Of a stretch of 64,000 nucleotides of DNA, positions 1-13,300 are shown piece by piece. The stretch comes from Sipunculus nudus (taxonomy: Eukaryota; Annelida; Sipuncula; Golfingiida; Sipunculidae). Numbering within the stretch: position 1 is the first letter of the stretch; the number at the start of each line of letters is the position of its first letter. The DNA is taken from contig CM049316.1 of assembly GCA_026874595.1 (NCBI GenBank), positions 48,546,695 through 48,610,694 of the forward strand. The letters are read 5' to 3'. The position numbers and the translations under genes were made by a program. The notes beneath the pieces were generated by a model. The model saw only the letters and a list, made by a program, of their open reading frames with translations, was not told where the DNA came from and did no database searches.

Positions 1-469
1 GTGTAATGATCAAGTAATAGGGTTGATTACCCTCCCAGGACCCACTGGAGGTTTGTTTGTGTTATGATCAAGTAATAGGGTTGATTACCCTCCCAGGACC
101 TGCTGGAGGTTTGTTTGCGTTATGACCCAGTAGTAGGGTTGATTACCCTCCCAGGACCCACTGGAGGTTTGTTTGTGTTATGACCCGGTAATAGGGTTGA
201 TTACTCTCCCAGGACCTGCTGGAGTTTCGTTTGTGTTATGACCAAGTAATAGGGTTGATTACCCTCCCAGGACCTGCTGGAGGTTTGTTTGTGTTATGAC
301 CCAGCAATAGGGTTGATTACCCTCCCAGGACCCACTGGAGGTTTGTTTGTGTTATGATCAAGTAATAGGGTTGATTACCCTCCCAGTACCCACTGGAGGT
401 TTGTTTGTGTTATGATCAAGTAATAGGGTTGATAACCCTCCAAGGACCCACTGGAGGTTTGTTTGTGTA

Positions 470-987
470 ATGACCCAGTAATAGGATTGCTTACCCTCCC
501 AGGACCTGCTGGAGGTTTGTTTGTGTTATGACCCAGTAATAGGGTTGATTACCCTCCCAGGACCCACTGGAGGTTTGTGTAATGATCAAGTAATAGGGTT
601 GATTACCCTCCCAGGACCCACTGGAAGTTTGTTTGTGTTATGATCAAGTAATAGGGTTGATTACCCTCCCAGGACCCACTGGAGGTTTGTTTGTGTTATG
701 ATCAAGTAATAGGGTTGATTACCCTCCCAGGACCCACTGGAGGTTTGTTTGTGTTATGATCAAGTAATAGGGTTGATTACCCTCCCAGGACCCACTGGAG
801 GTTTGTTTGTGTTATGATCAAGTAATAGGGTTGATAACCCTCCAAGGACCCACTGGAGGTTTGTTTGTGTAATGACCCAGTAATAGGATTGCTTACCCTC
901 CCAGGACCTGCTGGAGGTTTGTTTGTGTTATGACCCAGTAATAGGGTTGATTACCCTCCCAGGACCCACTGGAGGTTTGTGTAATGA
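470..987. repeat. 402-bp seven-monomer cassette, first pair
   Basis: A monomer starting AATGACCCAGTAATAGGATTG, followed by an ACCCAGTAAT monomer and a 54-bp monomer, begins at 470 and again at 872. The spacing of 402 bp is six 58-bp monomers plus one 54-bp monomer. The same pair with the same spacing recurs at 7,468/7,870, 9,374/9,776, 21,244/21,646 and 22,976/23,378. Confidence 0.85.
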
Positions 988-1969
988 TCAAGTAATAGGG
1001 TTGATTACCCTCCCAGGACCCACTGGAGGTTTGTTTGTGTTATGATCAAGTAATAGGGTTGATTACCCTCCCAGGACCCACTGGAGGTTTGTTTGTGTTA
1101 TGATCAAGTAATAGGGTTGATTACCCTCCCAGGACCCACTGGAGGTTTGTTTGTGTTATGATCAAGTAATAGGGTTGATTACCCTCCCAGGACCCACTGG
1201 AGGATTGTTTGTGTTATGGTCAAGTAATAGGGTTGATTACCCTCCCAGGACCTGCTGAAGGTTTGTTTGTGTTTTGACCCAGCAATAGGGTTGATTACCC
1301 TCCAAGGACCTGCTGGAGGTTTGTTTGTGTTATGACCCAGTAATAGGGTCGATAACCCTCCAAGGACCCACTGGAGGTTTGTTTGTGTTATGATCAAGTA
1401 ATAGGGTTGATAACCCTCCAAGGACCCACTGGAGGTTTGTTTGTGTTATGATCAAGTAATAGGGTTGATTACCCTCCCAGGACCCACTGGAGGATTGTTT
1501 GTGTTATGACCCAGTAATAGGGTCGATAACCCTCCAAGGACCCACTGGAGGTTTGTTTGTGTTATGACCCAGTAATAGGGTCGATAACCCTCCAAGGACC
1601 CACTGGAGGTTTGTTTGTGTTATGATCAAGTAATAGGGTTGATTACCCTCCAAGGACCCACTGGAGGATTGTTTGTGTTATGATCAAGTAATAGGGTTGA
1701 TTACCCTCCAAGGACCCACTGGAGGATTGTTTGTGTTATGACCCAGTAATAGGGTCGATAACCCTCCAAGGACCCACTGGAGGTTTGTTTGTGTTATGAC
1801 CCAGTAATAGGGTCGATAACCCTCCCAGGACCTGCTGGAGGTTTGTTTGTGTTATGATCAAGTAATAGGGTTGATTACCCTCCAAGGACCCACTGGAGGT
1901 TTGTTTGTGTTATGATCAAGTAATAGGGTTGATTACCCTCCCAGGACCCACTGGAGGTTTGTTTGTGTT

Positions 1970-3941
1970 ATGATCAAGCAATAGGGTTGATTACCCTCCC
2001 AGGACCTGCTGGAGGTTTGTTTGTGTTATGACCCAGCAATAGGGTTGATTACCCTCCCAGGACCTGCTGGAGGTTTGTTTGTGTTATGACCCAGTAATAG
2101 GGTCGATAACCCTCCAAGGACCCACTGGAGGTTTGTTTGTGTTATGATCAAGTAATAGGGTTGATTACCCTCCCAGGACCCACTGGAGGTTTGTTTGTGT
2201 TATGATCAAGTAATAGGGTTGATTACCCTCCCAGGACCTGCTGGAGGTTTGTTTGTGTTATGACCCAGCAATAGGGTTGATTACCCTCCCAGGACCTGCT
2301 GGAGGTTTGTTTGTGTTATGACCCAGTAATAGGGTTGATTACCCTCCCAGGACCTGCTGGAGGTTTGTTTGTGTTATGACCCAGCAATAGGGTTGATTAC
2401 CCTCCCAGGACCTGCTGGAGGTTTGTTTGTGTTATGACCCAGTAATAGGGTCGATAACCCTCCAAGGACCCACTGGAGGTTTGTTTGTGTTATGACCCAG
2501 TAATAGGGTCGATAACCCTCCCAGGACCTGCTGGAGGTTTGTTTGTGTTATGATCAAGTAATAGGGTTGATTACCCTCCAAGGACCCACTGGAGGTTTGT
2601 TTGTGTTATGATCAAGTAATAGGGTTGATTACCCTCCCAGGACCCACTGGAGGTTTGTTTGTGTTATGATCAAGCAATAGGGTTGATTACCCTCCCAGGA
2701 CCTGCTGGAGGTTTGTTTGTGTTATGACCCAGCAATAGGGTTGATTACCCTCCCAGGACCTGCTGGAGGTTTGTTTGTGTTATGACCCAGTAATAGGGTC
2801 GATAACCCTCCAAGGACCCACTGGAGGTTTGTTTGTGTTATGATCAAGTAATAGGGTTGATTACCCTCCCAGGACCCACTGGAGGTTTGTTTGTGTTATG
2901 ATCAAGTAATAGGGTTGATTACCCTCCCAGGACCTGCTGGAGGTTTGTTTGTGTTATGACCCAGCAATAGGGTTGATTACCCTCCCAGGACCTGCTGGAG
3001 GTTTGTTTGTGTTATGACCCAGTAATAGGGTTGATTACCCTCCCAGGACCTGCTGGAGGTTTGTTTGTGTTATGACCCAGCAATAGGGTTGATTACCCTC
3101 CCAGGACCTGCTGGAGGTTTGTTTGTGTTATGACCCAGTAATAGGGTCGATAACCCTCCAAGGACCCACTGGAGGTTTGTTTGTGTTATGATCAAGTAAT
3201 AGGGTTGATTACCCTCCAAGGACCCACTGGAGGTTTGTTTGTGTTATGATCAAGTAATAGGGTTGATTACCCTCCCAGGACCCACTGGAGGTTTGTTTGT
3301 GTTATGATCAAGCAATAGGGTTGATTACCCTCCCAGGACCTGCTGGAGGTTTGTTTGTGTTATGACCCAGCAATAGGGTTGATTACCCTCCCAGGACCTG
3401 CTGGAGGTTTGTTTGTGTTATGACCCAGTAATAGGGTCGATAACCCTCCAAGGACCCACTGGAGGTTTGTTTGTGTTATGATCAAGTAATAGGGTTGATT
3501 ACCCTCCCAGGACCCACTGGAGGTTTGTTTGTGTTATGATCAAGTAATAGGGTTGATTACCCTCCCAGGACCTGCTGGAGGTTTGTTTGTGTTATGACCC
3601 AGCAATAGGGTTGATTACCCTCCCAGGACCTGCTGGAGGTTTGTTTGTGTTATGACCCAGTAATAGGGTTGATTACCCTCCCAGGACCTGCTGGAGGTTT
3701 GTTTGTGTTATGACCCAGCAATAGGGTTGATTACCCTCCCAGGACCTGCTGGAGGTTTGTTTGTGTTATGACCCAGTAATAGGGTCGATAACCCTCCAAG
3801 GACCCACTGGAGGTTTGTTTGTGTTATGATCAAGTAATAGGGTTGATTACCCTCCCAGGACCCACTGGAGGTTTGTTTGTGTTATGATCAAGTAATAGGG
3901 TTGATTACCCTCCCAGGACCTGCTGGAGGTTTGTTTGTGTT
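1970..3941. repeat. 11/12-monomer higher-order repeat, block 1
   Basis: Units open with the marker monomer ATCAAGCAAT at 1,970, 2,666 and 3,304. The first unit is 696 bp (12 monomers) and the second 638 bp (11 monomers). The extra monomer of the first, at 2,492, has CGATAACCCTCCCAGG with CCTGCTGG. The third unit keeps the first nine monomers in order and then changes. The order of variants inside a unit is fixed (ATCAAGCAAT, ACCCAGCAAT, ACCCAGTAAT with CGATAA, two ATCAAG, ACCCAGCAAT and so on), which defines a true higher-order repeat. Confidence 0.9.
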
Positions 3942-6900
3942 ATGACCCAGTAATAGGGTTGATTACCCTCCCAGGACCTGCTGGAGGTTTGTTTGTGTTA
4001 TGACCCAGCAGTAGGGTTGATTACCCTCCCAGGACCCGCTGGAGGTTTGTTTGTGTTATGACCCAGTAATAGGGTCGATAACCCTCCAAGGACCCACTGG
4101 AGGTTTGTTTGTGTTATGATCAAGTAATAGGGTTGATTACCCTCCCAGGACCCACTGGAGGTTTGTTTGTGTTATGACCCAGCAATAGGGTTGATTACCC
4201 TCCCAGGACCTGCTGGAGGTTTGTTTGTGTTATGACCCAGTAATAGGGTCCATAACCCTCCAAGGACCCACTGGAGGTTTGTTTGTGTTATGATCAAGTA
4301 ATAGGGTTGATTACCCTCCCAGGACCCACTGGAGGTTTGTTTGTGTTATGGTCAAGTAATAGGGTTGATTACCCTCCAAGGACCCACTGGAGGTTTGTTT
4401 GTGTTATGATCAAGTAATAGGGTTGATTACCCTCCCAGGACCTGCTGGAGGTTTGTTTGTGTTATGACCCAGCAATAGGGTTGATTACCCTCCCAGGACC
4501 CACTGGAGGTTTGTTTGTGTTATGATCAAGTAATAGGGTTGATAACCCTCCAAGGACCCACTGGAGGTTTGTTTGTGTTATGGTCAAGTAATAGGGTTGA
4601 TTACCCTCCAAGGACCCACTGGAGGTTTGTTTGTGTTATGTTCAAGTAATAGGGTTGATTACCCTCCCAGGACCTGCTGGAGGTTTGTTTGTGTTATGAC
4701 CCAGCAATAGGGTTGATTACCCTCCCAGGACCCACTGGAGGTTTGTTTGTGTTATGATCAAGTAATAGGATTGATTACCCTCCCAGGACCCACTGGAGGT
4801 TTGTTTGTGTTATGGTCAAGTAATAGGGTTGATAACCCTCCAAGGACCCACTGGAGGTTTGTTTGTGTTATGGTCAAGTAATAGGGTTGATTACCCTCCC
4901 AGGACCCACTGGAGGTTTGTTTGTGTTATGGTCAAGTAATAGGGTTGATAACCCTCCAAGGACCCACTGGAGGTTTGTTTGTGTTCTGGTCAAGTAATAG
5001 GGTTGATAACCCTCCAAGGACCCACTGGAGGTTTGTTTGTGTTATGGTCAAGTAATAGGGTTGATAACCCTCCAAGGACCCACTGGAGGTTTGTTTGTGT
5101 TATGGTCAAGTAATAGGGTTGATAACCCTCCAAGGACCCACTGGAGGTTTGTTTGTGTTATGGTCAAGTAATAGGGTTGATTACCCTCCAAGGACCCACT
5201 GGAGGTTTGTTTGTGTTATGGTCAAGTAATAGGGTTGATTACCCTCCCAGGACCCACTGGAGGTTTGTTTGTGTTATGACCCAGCAATAGGGTTGATTAC
5301 CCTCCCAGGACCCACTGGAGGTTTGTTTGTGCTATGATCAAGTAATAGGGTTGATTACCCTGCCAGGACCCACTGGAGGTTTGTTTGTGTTATGACCCAG
5401 CAATAGGGTTGATAACCCTCCAAGGACCCACTGGAGGTTTGTTTGTGTTATGGTCAAGTAATAGGGTTGATAACCCTCCAAGGACCCACTGGGGGTTTGT
5501 TTGTGTTATGATCAAGTAATAGGGTTGATTACCCTCCCAGGACCCACTGGAGGTTTGTGTTATGATCAAGTAATAGGGTTGATTACCCTCCCAGGACCCA
5601 CTGGAGGTTTGTTTGTGTTATGGTCAAGTAATAGGGTTGATAACCCTCCAAGGACCCACTGGAGGTTTGTTTGTGTTATGGTCAAGTAATAGGGTTGATA
5701 ACCCTCCAAGGACCCACTGGAGGTTTGTTTGTGTTATGGTCAAGTAATAGGGTTGATAACCCTCCAAGGACCCACTGGAGATTTGTTTGTGTTATGGTCA
5801 AGTAAAAGGGTTGATAACCCTCCAAGGACCCACTGGAGGTTTGTTTGTGTTATGGTCAAGTAATAGGGTTGATTACCCTCCAAGGACCCACTGGAGGTTT
5901 GTTTGTGTTATGGTCAAGTAATAGGGTTGATTACCCTCCCAGGACCCACTGGAGGTTTGTTTGTGTTATGACCCAGCAATAGGGTTGATTACCCTCCCAG
6001 GACCTGCTGGAGGTTTGTTTGTGTTATGATCAAGTAATAGGGTTGATTACCCTCCCAGGACCCACTGGAGGTTTGTTTGTGTTATGATCAAGTAATAGGG
6101 TTGATTACCCTCCCAGGACCCACTGGAGGTTTGTTTGTGTTATGACCCAGCAATAGGGTTGATAACCCTCCAAGGACCCACTGGAGGTTTGTTTGTGTTA
6201 TGGTCAAGTAATAGGGTTGATAACCCTCCAAGGACCCACTGGAGGTTTGTTTGTGTTATGGTCAAGTAATAGGGTTGATTACCCTCCAAGGACCCACTGG
6301 AGGTTTGTTTGTGTTATGGTCAAGTAATAGGGTTGATAACCCTCCAAAGACCCACTGGAGGTTTGTTTGTGTTATGACCCAGCAATAGGGTTGATTACCC
6401 TCCAAGGACCTGCTGGAGGTTTGTTTGTGTTATGATCAAGTAATAGGGTTGATAACCCTCCCAGGACCCACTGGAGGTTTGTTTGTGTTATGATCAAGTA
6501 ATAGGGTTGATTACCCTCCCAGGACCTGCTAGAGTTTTGTTTGTGTTATGACCCAGCAATAGGGTTGATTACCCTCAAAGGACCTGCTGGAGGTTTGTTT
6601 GTGTTATGATCAAGTAATAGGGTTGATTACCCTCCCAGGACCCACTGGAGGTTTGTTTGTGTTATGATCAAGTAATAGGGTTGATAACCCTCCAAGGACC
6701 CACTGGAGGTTTGTTTGTGTTATGACCCAGTAATAGGATTGATTACCCTCCCAGGACCCACTGGAGGTTTGTGTAATGATCAAGTAATAGGGTTGATTAC
6801 CCTCCCAGGACCCACTGGAGGTTTGTTTGTGTTATGATCAAGTAATAGGGTTGATTACCCTCCCAGGACCCACTGGAGGTTTGTGTGTGTTATGATCAAG

Positions 6901-7467
6901 TAATAGGGTTGATAACCCTCCAAGGACCCACTGGAGGATTGTTTGTGTTATGACCCAGTAATAGGGTTGATTACCCTCCCAGGACCCACTGGAGGTTTGT
7001 GTAATGATCAAGTAATAGGGTTGATTACCCTCCCAGGACCCACTGGAGGTTTGTTTGTGTTATGATCAAGTAATAGGGTTGATTACCCTCCCAGGACCTG
7101 CTGGAGGTTTGTTTGCGTTATGACCCAGTAGTAGGGTTGATTACCCTCCCAGGACCCACTGGAGGTTTGTTTGTGTTATGACCCGGTAATAGGGTTGATT
7201 ACTCTCCCAGGACCTGCTGGAGTTTCGTTTGTGTTATGACCAAGTAATAGGGTTGATTACCCTCCCAGGACCTGCTGGAGGTTTGTTTGTGTTATGACCC
7301 AGCAATAGGGTTGATTACCCTCCCAGGACCCACTGGAGGTTTGTTTGTGTTATGATCAAGTAATAGGGTTGATTACCCTCCCAGGACCCACTGGAGGTTT
7401 GTTTGTGTTATGATCAAGTAATAGGGTTGATAACCCTCCAAGGACCCACTGGAGGTTTGTTTGTGTA

Positions 7468-9890
7468 ATGACCCAGTAATAGGATTGCTTACCCTCCCAG
7501 GACCTGCTGGAGGTTTGTTTGTGTTATGACCCAGTAATAGGGTTGATTACCCTCCCAGGACCCACTGGAGGTTTGTGTAATGATCAAGTAATAGGGTTGA
7601 TTACCCTCCCAGGACCCACTGGAGGTTTGTTTGTGTTATGATCAAGTAATAGGGTTGATTACCCTCCCAGGACCCACTGGAGGTTTGTTTGTGTTATGAT
7701 CAAGTAATAGGGTTGATTACCCTCCCAGGACCCACTGGAGGTTTGTTTGTGTTATGATCAAGTAATAGGGTTGATTACCCTCCCAGGACCCACTGGAGGT
7801 TTGTTTGTGTTATGATCAAGTAATAGGGTTGATAACCCTCCAAGGACCCACTGGAGGTTTGTTTGTGTAATGACCCAGTAATAGGATTGCTTACCCTCCC
7901 AGGACCTGCTGGAGGTTTGTTTGTGTTATGACCCAGTAATAGGGTTGATTACCCTCCCAGGACCCACTGGAGGTTTGTGTAATGATCAAGTAATAGGGTT
8001 GATTACCCTCCCAGGACCCACTGGAGGTTTGTTTGTGTTATGATCAAGTAATAGGGTTGATTACCCTCCAAGGACCTGCTGGAGGTTTGTTTGTGTTATG
8101 ACCCAGTAATAGGGTCGATAACCCTCCAAGGACCCACTGGAGGTTTGTTTGTGTTATGATCAAGTAATAGGGTTGATAACCCTCCAAGGACCCACTGGAG
8201 GATTGTTTGTGTTATGACCCAGTAATAGGGTCGATAACCCTCCAAGGACCCACTGGAGGTTCGTTTGTGTTATGATCAAGTAATAGGGTTGATTACCCTC
8301 CAAGGACCCACTGGAGGATTGTTTGTGTTATGACCCAGTAATAGGGTCGATAACCCTCCAAGGACCCACTGGAGGTTTGTTTGTGTTATGACCCAGTAAT
8401 AGGGTCGATAACCCTCCAAGGACCCACTGGAGGTTTGTTTGTGTTATGATCAAGTAATAGGGTTGATTACCCTCCAAGGACCCACTGGAGGATTGTTTGT
8501 GTTATGGTCAAGTAATAGGGTTGATTACCCTCCCAGGACCCACTGGAGGAATGTTTGTGTTATGACCCAGTAATAGGGTCGATAACCCTCCAAGGACCCA
8601 CTGGAGGTTTGTTTGTGTTATGACCCAGTAATAGGGTCGATAACACTCCAAGGACCCACTGGAGGTTTGTTTGTGTTATGATCAAGTAATAGGGTTGATT
8701 ACCCTCCAAGGACCCACTGGAGGATTGTTTGTGTTATGATCAAGTAATAGGGTTGATTACCCTCCAAGGACCCACTGGAGGATTGTTTGTGTTATGACCC
8801 AGTAATAGGGTCGATAACCCTCCAAGGACCCACTGGAGGTTTGTTTGTGTTATGACCCAGTAATAGGGTCGATAACCCTCCAAGGACCCACTGGAGGTTT
8901 GTTTGTGTTATGATCAAGTAATAGGGTTGATTACCCTCCCAGGACCCACTGGAGGTTTGTTTGTGTTATGATCAAGTAATAGGGTTGATTACCCTCCCAG
9001 GACCTGCTGGAGGTTTGTTTGTGTTATGACCCAGCAATAGGGTTGATTACCCTCCCAGGACCTGCTGGAGGTTTGTTTGTGTTATGACCCAGTAATAGGG
9101 TCGATAACCCTCCAAGGACCCACTGGAGGTTTGTATGTGTTATGATCAAGTAATAGGGTTGATTACCCTCCCAGGACCCACTGGAGGTTTGTTTGTGTTA
9201 TGACCCAGCAATAGGGTTGATTACCCTCCCAGGACCCACTGGAGGTTTGTTTGTGTTATGATCAAGTAATAGGGTTGATTACCCTCCAAGGACCCACTGG
9301 AGGTTTGTTTGTGTTATGATCAAGTAATAGGGTTGATAACCCTCCAAGGACCCACTGGAGGTTTGTTTGTGTAATGACCCAGTAATAGGATTGCTTACCC
9401 TCCCAGGACCTGCTGGAGGTTTGTTTGTGTTATGACCCAGTAATAGGGTTGATTACCCTCCCAGGACCCACTGGAGGTTTGTGTAATGATCAAGTAATAG
9501 GGTTGATTACCCTCCCAGGACCCACTGGAGGTTTGTTTGTGTTATGATCAAGTAATAGGGTTGATTACCCTCCCAGGACCCACTGGAGGTTTGTTTGTGT
9601 TATGATCAAGTAATAGGGTTGATTACCCTCCCAGGACCCACTGGAGGTTTGTTTGTGTTATGATCAAGTAATAGGGTTGATTACCCTCCCAGGACCCACT
9701 GGAGGTTTGTTTGTGTTATGATCAAGTAATAGGGTTGATAACCCTCCAAGGACCCACTGGAGGTTTGTTTGTGTAATGACCCAGTAATAGGATTGCTTAC
9801 CCTCCCAGGACCTGCTGGAGGTTTGTTTGTGTTATGACCCAGTAATAGGGTTGATTACCCTCCCAGGACCCACTGGAGGTTTGTGTAATG
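7468..9890. repeat. 402-bp cassette pairs duplicated at 1,906 bp
   Basis: Cassette pairs start at 7,468/7,870 and 9,374/9,776. The pairs are 1,906 bp apart (33 monomers less two 4-bp deletions), which shows that a block of about 1.9 kb was duplicated after the cassette had already doubled. GGAGGAATG markers at 8,548 and 10,454 keep the same 1,906-bp spacing. Confidence 0.8.
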
Positions 9891-10351
9891 ATCAAGTAAT
9901 AGGGTTGATTACCCTCCCAGGACCCACTGGAGGTTTGTTTGTGTTATGATCAAGTAATAGGGTTGATTACCCTCCAAGGACCTGCTGGAGGTTTGTTTGT
10001 GTTATGACCCAGTAATAGGGTCGATAACCCTCCAAGGACCCACTGGAGGTTTGTTTGTGTTATGATCAAGTAATAGGGTTGATAACCCTCCAAGGACCCA
10101 CTGGAGGATTGTTTGTGTTATGACCCAGTAATAGGGTCGATAACCCTCCAAGGACCCACTGGAGGTTCGTTTGTGTTATGATCAAGTAATAGGGTTGATT
10201 ACCCTCCAAGGACCCACTGGAGGATTGTTTGTGTTATGACCCAGTAATAGGGTCGATAACCCTCCAAGGACCCACTGGAGGTTTGTTTGTGTTATGACCC
10301 AGTAATAGGGTCGATAACCCTCCAAGGACCCACTGGAGGTTTGTTTGTGTT

Positions 10352-13300
10352 ATGATCAAGTAATAGGGTTGATTACCCTCCAAGGACCCACTGGAGGATT
10401 GTTTGTGTTATGGTCAAGTAATAGGGTTGATTACCCTCCCAGGACCCACTGGAGGAATGTTTGTGTTATGACCCAGTAATAGGGTCGATAACCCTCCAAG
10501 GACCCACTGGAGGTTTGTTTGTGTTATGACCCAGTAATAGGGTCGATAACCCTCCAAGGACCCACTGGAGGTTTGTTTGTGTTATGATCAAGTAATAGGG
10601 TTGATTACCCTCCAAGGACCCACTGGAGGATTGTTTGTGTTATGATCAAGTAATAGGGTTGATTACCTTCCAAGGACCCACTGGAGGATTGTTTGTGTTA
10701 TGACCCAGTAATAGGGTCGATAACCCTCCAAGGACCCACTGGAGGTTTGTTTGTGTTATGACCCAGTAATAGGGTCGATAACCCTCCAAGGACCCACTGG
10801 AGGTTTGTTTGTGTTATGATCAAGTAATAGGGTTGATTACCCTCCCAGGACCCACTGGAGGTTTGTTTGTGTTATGATCAAGTAATAGGGTTGATTACCC
10901 TCCCAGGACCTGCTGGAGGTTTGTTTGTGTTATGACCCAGCAATAGGGTTGATTACCCTCCCAGGACCTGCTGGAGGTTTGTTTGTGTTATGACCCAGTA
11001 ATAGGGTCGATAACCCTCCAAGGACCCACTGGAGGTTTGTATGTGTTATGATCAAGTAATAGGGTTGATTACCCTCCCAGGACCCACTGGAGGTTTGTTT
11101 GTGTTATGATCAAGTAATAGGGTTGATTACCCTCCCATGACCTGCTGGAGGTTTGTTTGTGTTATGACACAGCAATAGGGTTGATTACCCTCCCAGGACC
11201 TGCTGGAGGTTTGTTTCTGTTATGACCCAGTAATAGGGTTGATTACCCTCCCAGGACCTGCTGGAGGTTTGTTTGTGTTATGACCCAGCAATAGGGTTGA
11301 TTACCCTCCCAGGACCTGCTGGAGGTTTGTTTGTGTTATGACCCAGTAATAGGGTCGATAACCCTCCAAGGACCCACTGGAGGTTTGTTTGTGTTATGAT
11401 CAAGTAATAGGGTTGATTACCCTCCCAGGACCCACTGGAGGTTTGTTTGTGTTATGATCAAGTAATAGGGTTGATTACCCTCCCAGGACCTGCTGGAGGT
11501 TTGTTTGTGTTATGACCCAGTAATAGGGTTGATTACCCTCCCAGGACCTGCTGGAGGTTTGTTTGTGTTATGACCCAGCAGTAGGGTTGATTACCCTCCC
11601 AGGACCTGCTGGAGGTTTGTTTGTGTTATGACCCAGTAATAGGGTCGATAACCCTCCAAGGACCCACTGGAGGTTTGTTTGTGTTATGATCAAGTAATAG
11701 GGTTGATTACCCTCCCAGGACCCACTGGAGGTTTGTTTGTGTTATGACCCAGCAATAGGGTTGATTACCCTCCCAGGACCTGCTGGAGGTTTGTTTGTGT
11801 TATGACCCAGTAATAGGGTCGATAACCCTCCAAGGACCCACTGGAGGTTTGTTTGTGTTATGATCAAGTAATAGGGTTGATTACCCTCCCAGGACCCACT
11901 GGAGGTTTGTTTGAGTTATGGTCAAGTAATAGGGTTGATTACCCTCCCAGGACCCACTGGAGGATTGTTTGTGTTATGACCCAGTAATAGGGTCGATAAC
12001 CCTCCAAGGACCCACTGGAGGTTTGTTTGTGTTATGACCCAGTAATAGGGTCGATAACCCTCCAAGGACCCACTGGAGGTTTGTTTGTGTTATGATCAAG
12101 TAATAGGGTTGATTACCCTCCAAGGACCCACTGGAGGATTGTTTGTGTTATGATCAAGTAATAGGGTTGATTACCCTCCAAGGACCCACTGGAGGATTGT
12201 TTGTGTTATGACCCAGTAATAGGGTCGATAACCCTCCAAGGACCCACTGGAGGTTTGTTTGTGTTATGACCCAGTAATAGGGTCGATAACCCTCCCAGGA
12301 CCTGCTGGAGGTTTGTTTGTGTTATGATCAAGTAATAGGGTTGATTACCCTCCAAGGACCCACTGGAGGTTTGTTTGTGTTATGATCAAGTAATAGGGTT
12401 GATTACCCTCCCAGGACCCACTGGAGGTTTGTTTGTGTTATGATCAAGTAATAGGGTTGATTACCCTCCCAGGACCCACTGGAGGTTTGTTTGTGTTATG
12501 ATCAAGTAATAGGGTTGATTACCCTCCAAGGACCCACTGGAGGATTGTTTGTGTTATGGTCAAGTAATAGGGTTGATTACCCTCCCAGGACCCACTGGAG
12601 GAATGTTTGTGTTATGACCCAGTAATAGGGTCGATAACCCTCCAAGGACCCACTGGAGGTTTGTTTGTGTTATGACCCAGTAATAGGGTCGATAACCCTC
12701 CAAGGACCCACTGGAGGTTTGTTTGTGTTATGATCAAGTAATAGGGTTGATTACCCTCCAAGGACCCACTGGAGGATTGTTTGTGTTATGATCAAGTAAT
12801 AGGGTTGATTACCCTCCAAGGACCCACTGGAGGATTGTTTGTGTTATGACCCAGTAATAGGGTCGATAACCCTCCAAGGACCCACTGGAGGTTTGTTTGT
12901 GTTATGACCCAGTAATAGGGTCGATAACCCTCCAAGGACCCACTGGAGGTTTGTTTGTGTTATGATCAAGTAATAGGGTTGATTACCCTCCCAGGACCCA
13001 CTGGAGGTTTGTTTGTGTTATGATCAAGTAATAGGGTTGATTACCCTCCCAGGACCTGCTGGAGGTTTGTTTGTGTTATGACCCAGCAATAGGGTTGATT
13101 ACCCTCCCAGGACCTGCTGGAGGTTTGTTTGTGTTATGACCCAGTAATAGGGTCGATAACCCTCCAAGGACCCACTGGAGGTTTGTATGTGTTATGATCA
13201 AGTAATAGGGTTGATTACCCTCCCAGGACCCACTGGAGGTTTGTTTGTGTTATGATCAAGTAATAGGGTTGATTACCCTCCCAGGACCTGCTGGAGGTTT

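Larger units (their letters stand above)
1..6998. repeat. Super-repeat copy 1 (partial), domain 1
   Basis: Base 1 aligns with base 6,999. The marker monomers TTTGCGTTATG (at 117 and 7,115), ACCCGGTAAT (about 182 and 7,180) and GGAGTTTCG recur with an offset of exactly 6,998 bp, which is 121 monomers less five 4-bp deletions. Further right, the copy matches the next one at an offset of 13,196 instead (3,304 to 16,500; 5,501 to 18,697). Relative to copy 2 it therefore lacks about 6 kb of internal monomers. It contains a GTGCTATGATC/CCTGCCAGG marker at about 5,330-5,365 and an 11/12-monomer block at 1,970-3,941. Confidence 0.85.

Noticed and set aside
1179-1421. Reverse-strand 80-residue open frame in the array (also 56,813-57,019)
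   Set aside because: The translation is the monomer in successive frames (QTNLQWVLGG, INPIAGS). It arises where stop codons are mutated by chance.
5501-5689. A 62-residue open frame, present identically at 5,501, 18,697, 30,850, 38,705 and 51,624
   Set aside because: It is three satellite monomers read through, opened by one 54-bp monomer. Its five copies reflect block duplication of the array. It has no protein character beyond the repeat, though it is a useful marker of the duplicated blocks.
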